Assembly: GCA_028685945.1 (NCBI GenBank)
Contig: JAQUCZ010000063.1
Coordinates: 1 to 6,571 of the forward strand
Origin: Sulfurimonadaceae bacterium
GTDB lineage: Bacteria; Campylobacterota; Campylobacteria; Campylobacterales; Sulfurimonadaceae
Length of the DNA: 6,571 nucleotides
Direction of reading: 5' to 3'
In this document: piece after piece, positions 6,310 through 6,571 of the stretch
Position numbering within the stretch: position 1 is the first letter of the stretch
Layout: every line of letters starts with the position of its first letter
Notes under the pieces: model-generated
Databases searched by the model: none
The model's input: the letters and a program-made list of their open reading frames with translations, nothing else
Told to the model about the DNA's origin: nothing
Made by a program: the position numbers and the translations under genes

Positions 6310-6571
6310 CAGTAACTTCTTTGGATCATTGCTTCTAAGATAGAAACAAGCTCTTCATCGTCGGCGATTGCTTGCATCGCTTCATGAGAGAGTTGTTTTG
6401 CCAGAGCAAACGACTGCTCGATCGTTTTGTGTTCCTGCATTTTTTGCAAAATCCATGCCGATTCTTCGGCAGAGAGTTTCTTGGCATGTGCACGTACGAG
6501 CCGCTCTTTGTCCTCGTCGTTTAAAGCTTTGTAAAGATAGATATAAGGAAGCGTACATTTGCCCTCGACAA
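6309..6571 (-). CDS. ispB: Trans-polyprenyl diphosphate synthase (octaprenyl-type), C-terminal 86 codons; 5' end beyond window
   Basis: The open frame enters from the right edge (first full codon at 6569) and ends with TGA at 6311-6309. It begins VEGKCTLPYIYL, which matches the EGK-x-TLP segment that follows the second Asp-rich motif in long-chain trans-isoprenyl diphosphate synthases. The remainder is an all-helical C-terminal tail ending in MIQRSY, as expected for the family. These enzymes extend farnesyl diphosphate with isopentenyl diphosphate; in this lineage the product would be the quinone side chain. Both catalytic DDxxD motifs lie upstream, outside the window, so chain length cannot be inferred and the symbol rests on gene order (ispB/Cj0541 precedes hemA in Helicobacter and Campylobacter) plus this motif. 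The reading frame was taken directly from the bases, since no start codon is inside the window. Confidence 0.85.
   Translation of the reverse strand, partial: VEGKCTLPYIYLYKALNDEDKERLVRAHAKKLSAEESAWILQKMQEHKTIEQSFALAKQLSHEAMQAIADDEELVSILEAMIQRSY

Larger units (their letters stand above)
1..6571 (-). other. Probable single transcription unit: ispB-hemA-proS-fxsA-CPFC gene-hemC-ubiD
   Basis: Seven codirectional genes are joined by TGATG (6311-6307), GTGA (5041-5038), ATGA (3338-3335), a 47-base overlap (2962-2916), a 2-base gap (2125-2124) and a 1-base gap (1181). No inverted repeat followed by a T-run is visible at any junction. The promoter and the terminator must lie outside the window, to the right and left respectively. 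Cotranscription is inferred from spacing only; internal promoters are not excluded. Confidence 0.8.

Overview
The window is a compact block of housekeeping genes, all read on the minus strand, with no gap longer than 2 bases between genes. It most likely comes from a Campylobacterota (Epsilonproteobacteria) chromosome. The gene order polyprenyl diphosphate synthase - hemA - proS - fxsA-like - hemC - ubiD-like matches, as I recall it, the Campylobacter jejuni block Cj0541-Cj0546, and Helicobacter keeps a related ispB-hemA-proS-hemC order. The base composition is less AT-rich than Campylobacter or Helicobacter, so a free-living relative of the Sulfuricurvum/Sulfurimonas/Sulfurovum type is my guess. 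The genus is not proven.

In transcription order (right to left): 6571-6309 is the C-terminal end of a trans-polyprenyl diphosphate synthase (ispB-like, cut by the window edge). 6309-5038 is glutamyl-tRNA reductase (hemA). 5041-3335 is prolyl-tRNA synthetase (proS, GTG start). 3338-2916 is a small FxsA-family membrane protein. 2962-2126 is an exported thioredoxin-fold protein with a CPFC active site. 2123-1182 is porphobilinogen deaminase (hemC). 1180-1 is the first 393 codons of a UbiD-family decarboxylase that runs off the left edge. Junctions are overlaps of 1, 4, 4 and 47 bases and gaps of 2 and 1 bases, so the genes are almost certainly cotranscribed and in large part translationally coupled. 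I see no terminator, tRNA, mobile element, repeat array or CRISPR.

The genes make respiratory cofactors. HemA and HemC supply the first committed and a middle step of the C5 tetrapyrrole (heme) pathway. The polyprenyl synthase and the UbiD-family enzyme fit menaquinone synthesis: the side chain, and the ring decarboxylation of the futalosine route expected in this phylum. ProS shares aminoacyl-tRNA biology with HemA, which uses glutamyl-tRNA. The CPFC protein acts outside the cytoplasm and may serve thiol chemistry of secreted proteins such as c-type cytochromes; that link is inference. The window shows no previously undescribed system. The points most worth a second look are the CPFC gene, which appears to be an addition to the conserved order, and its 47-base overlap with the fxsA-like gene.
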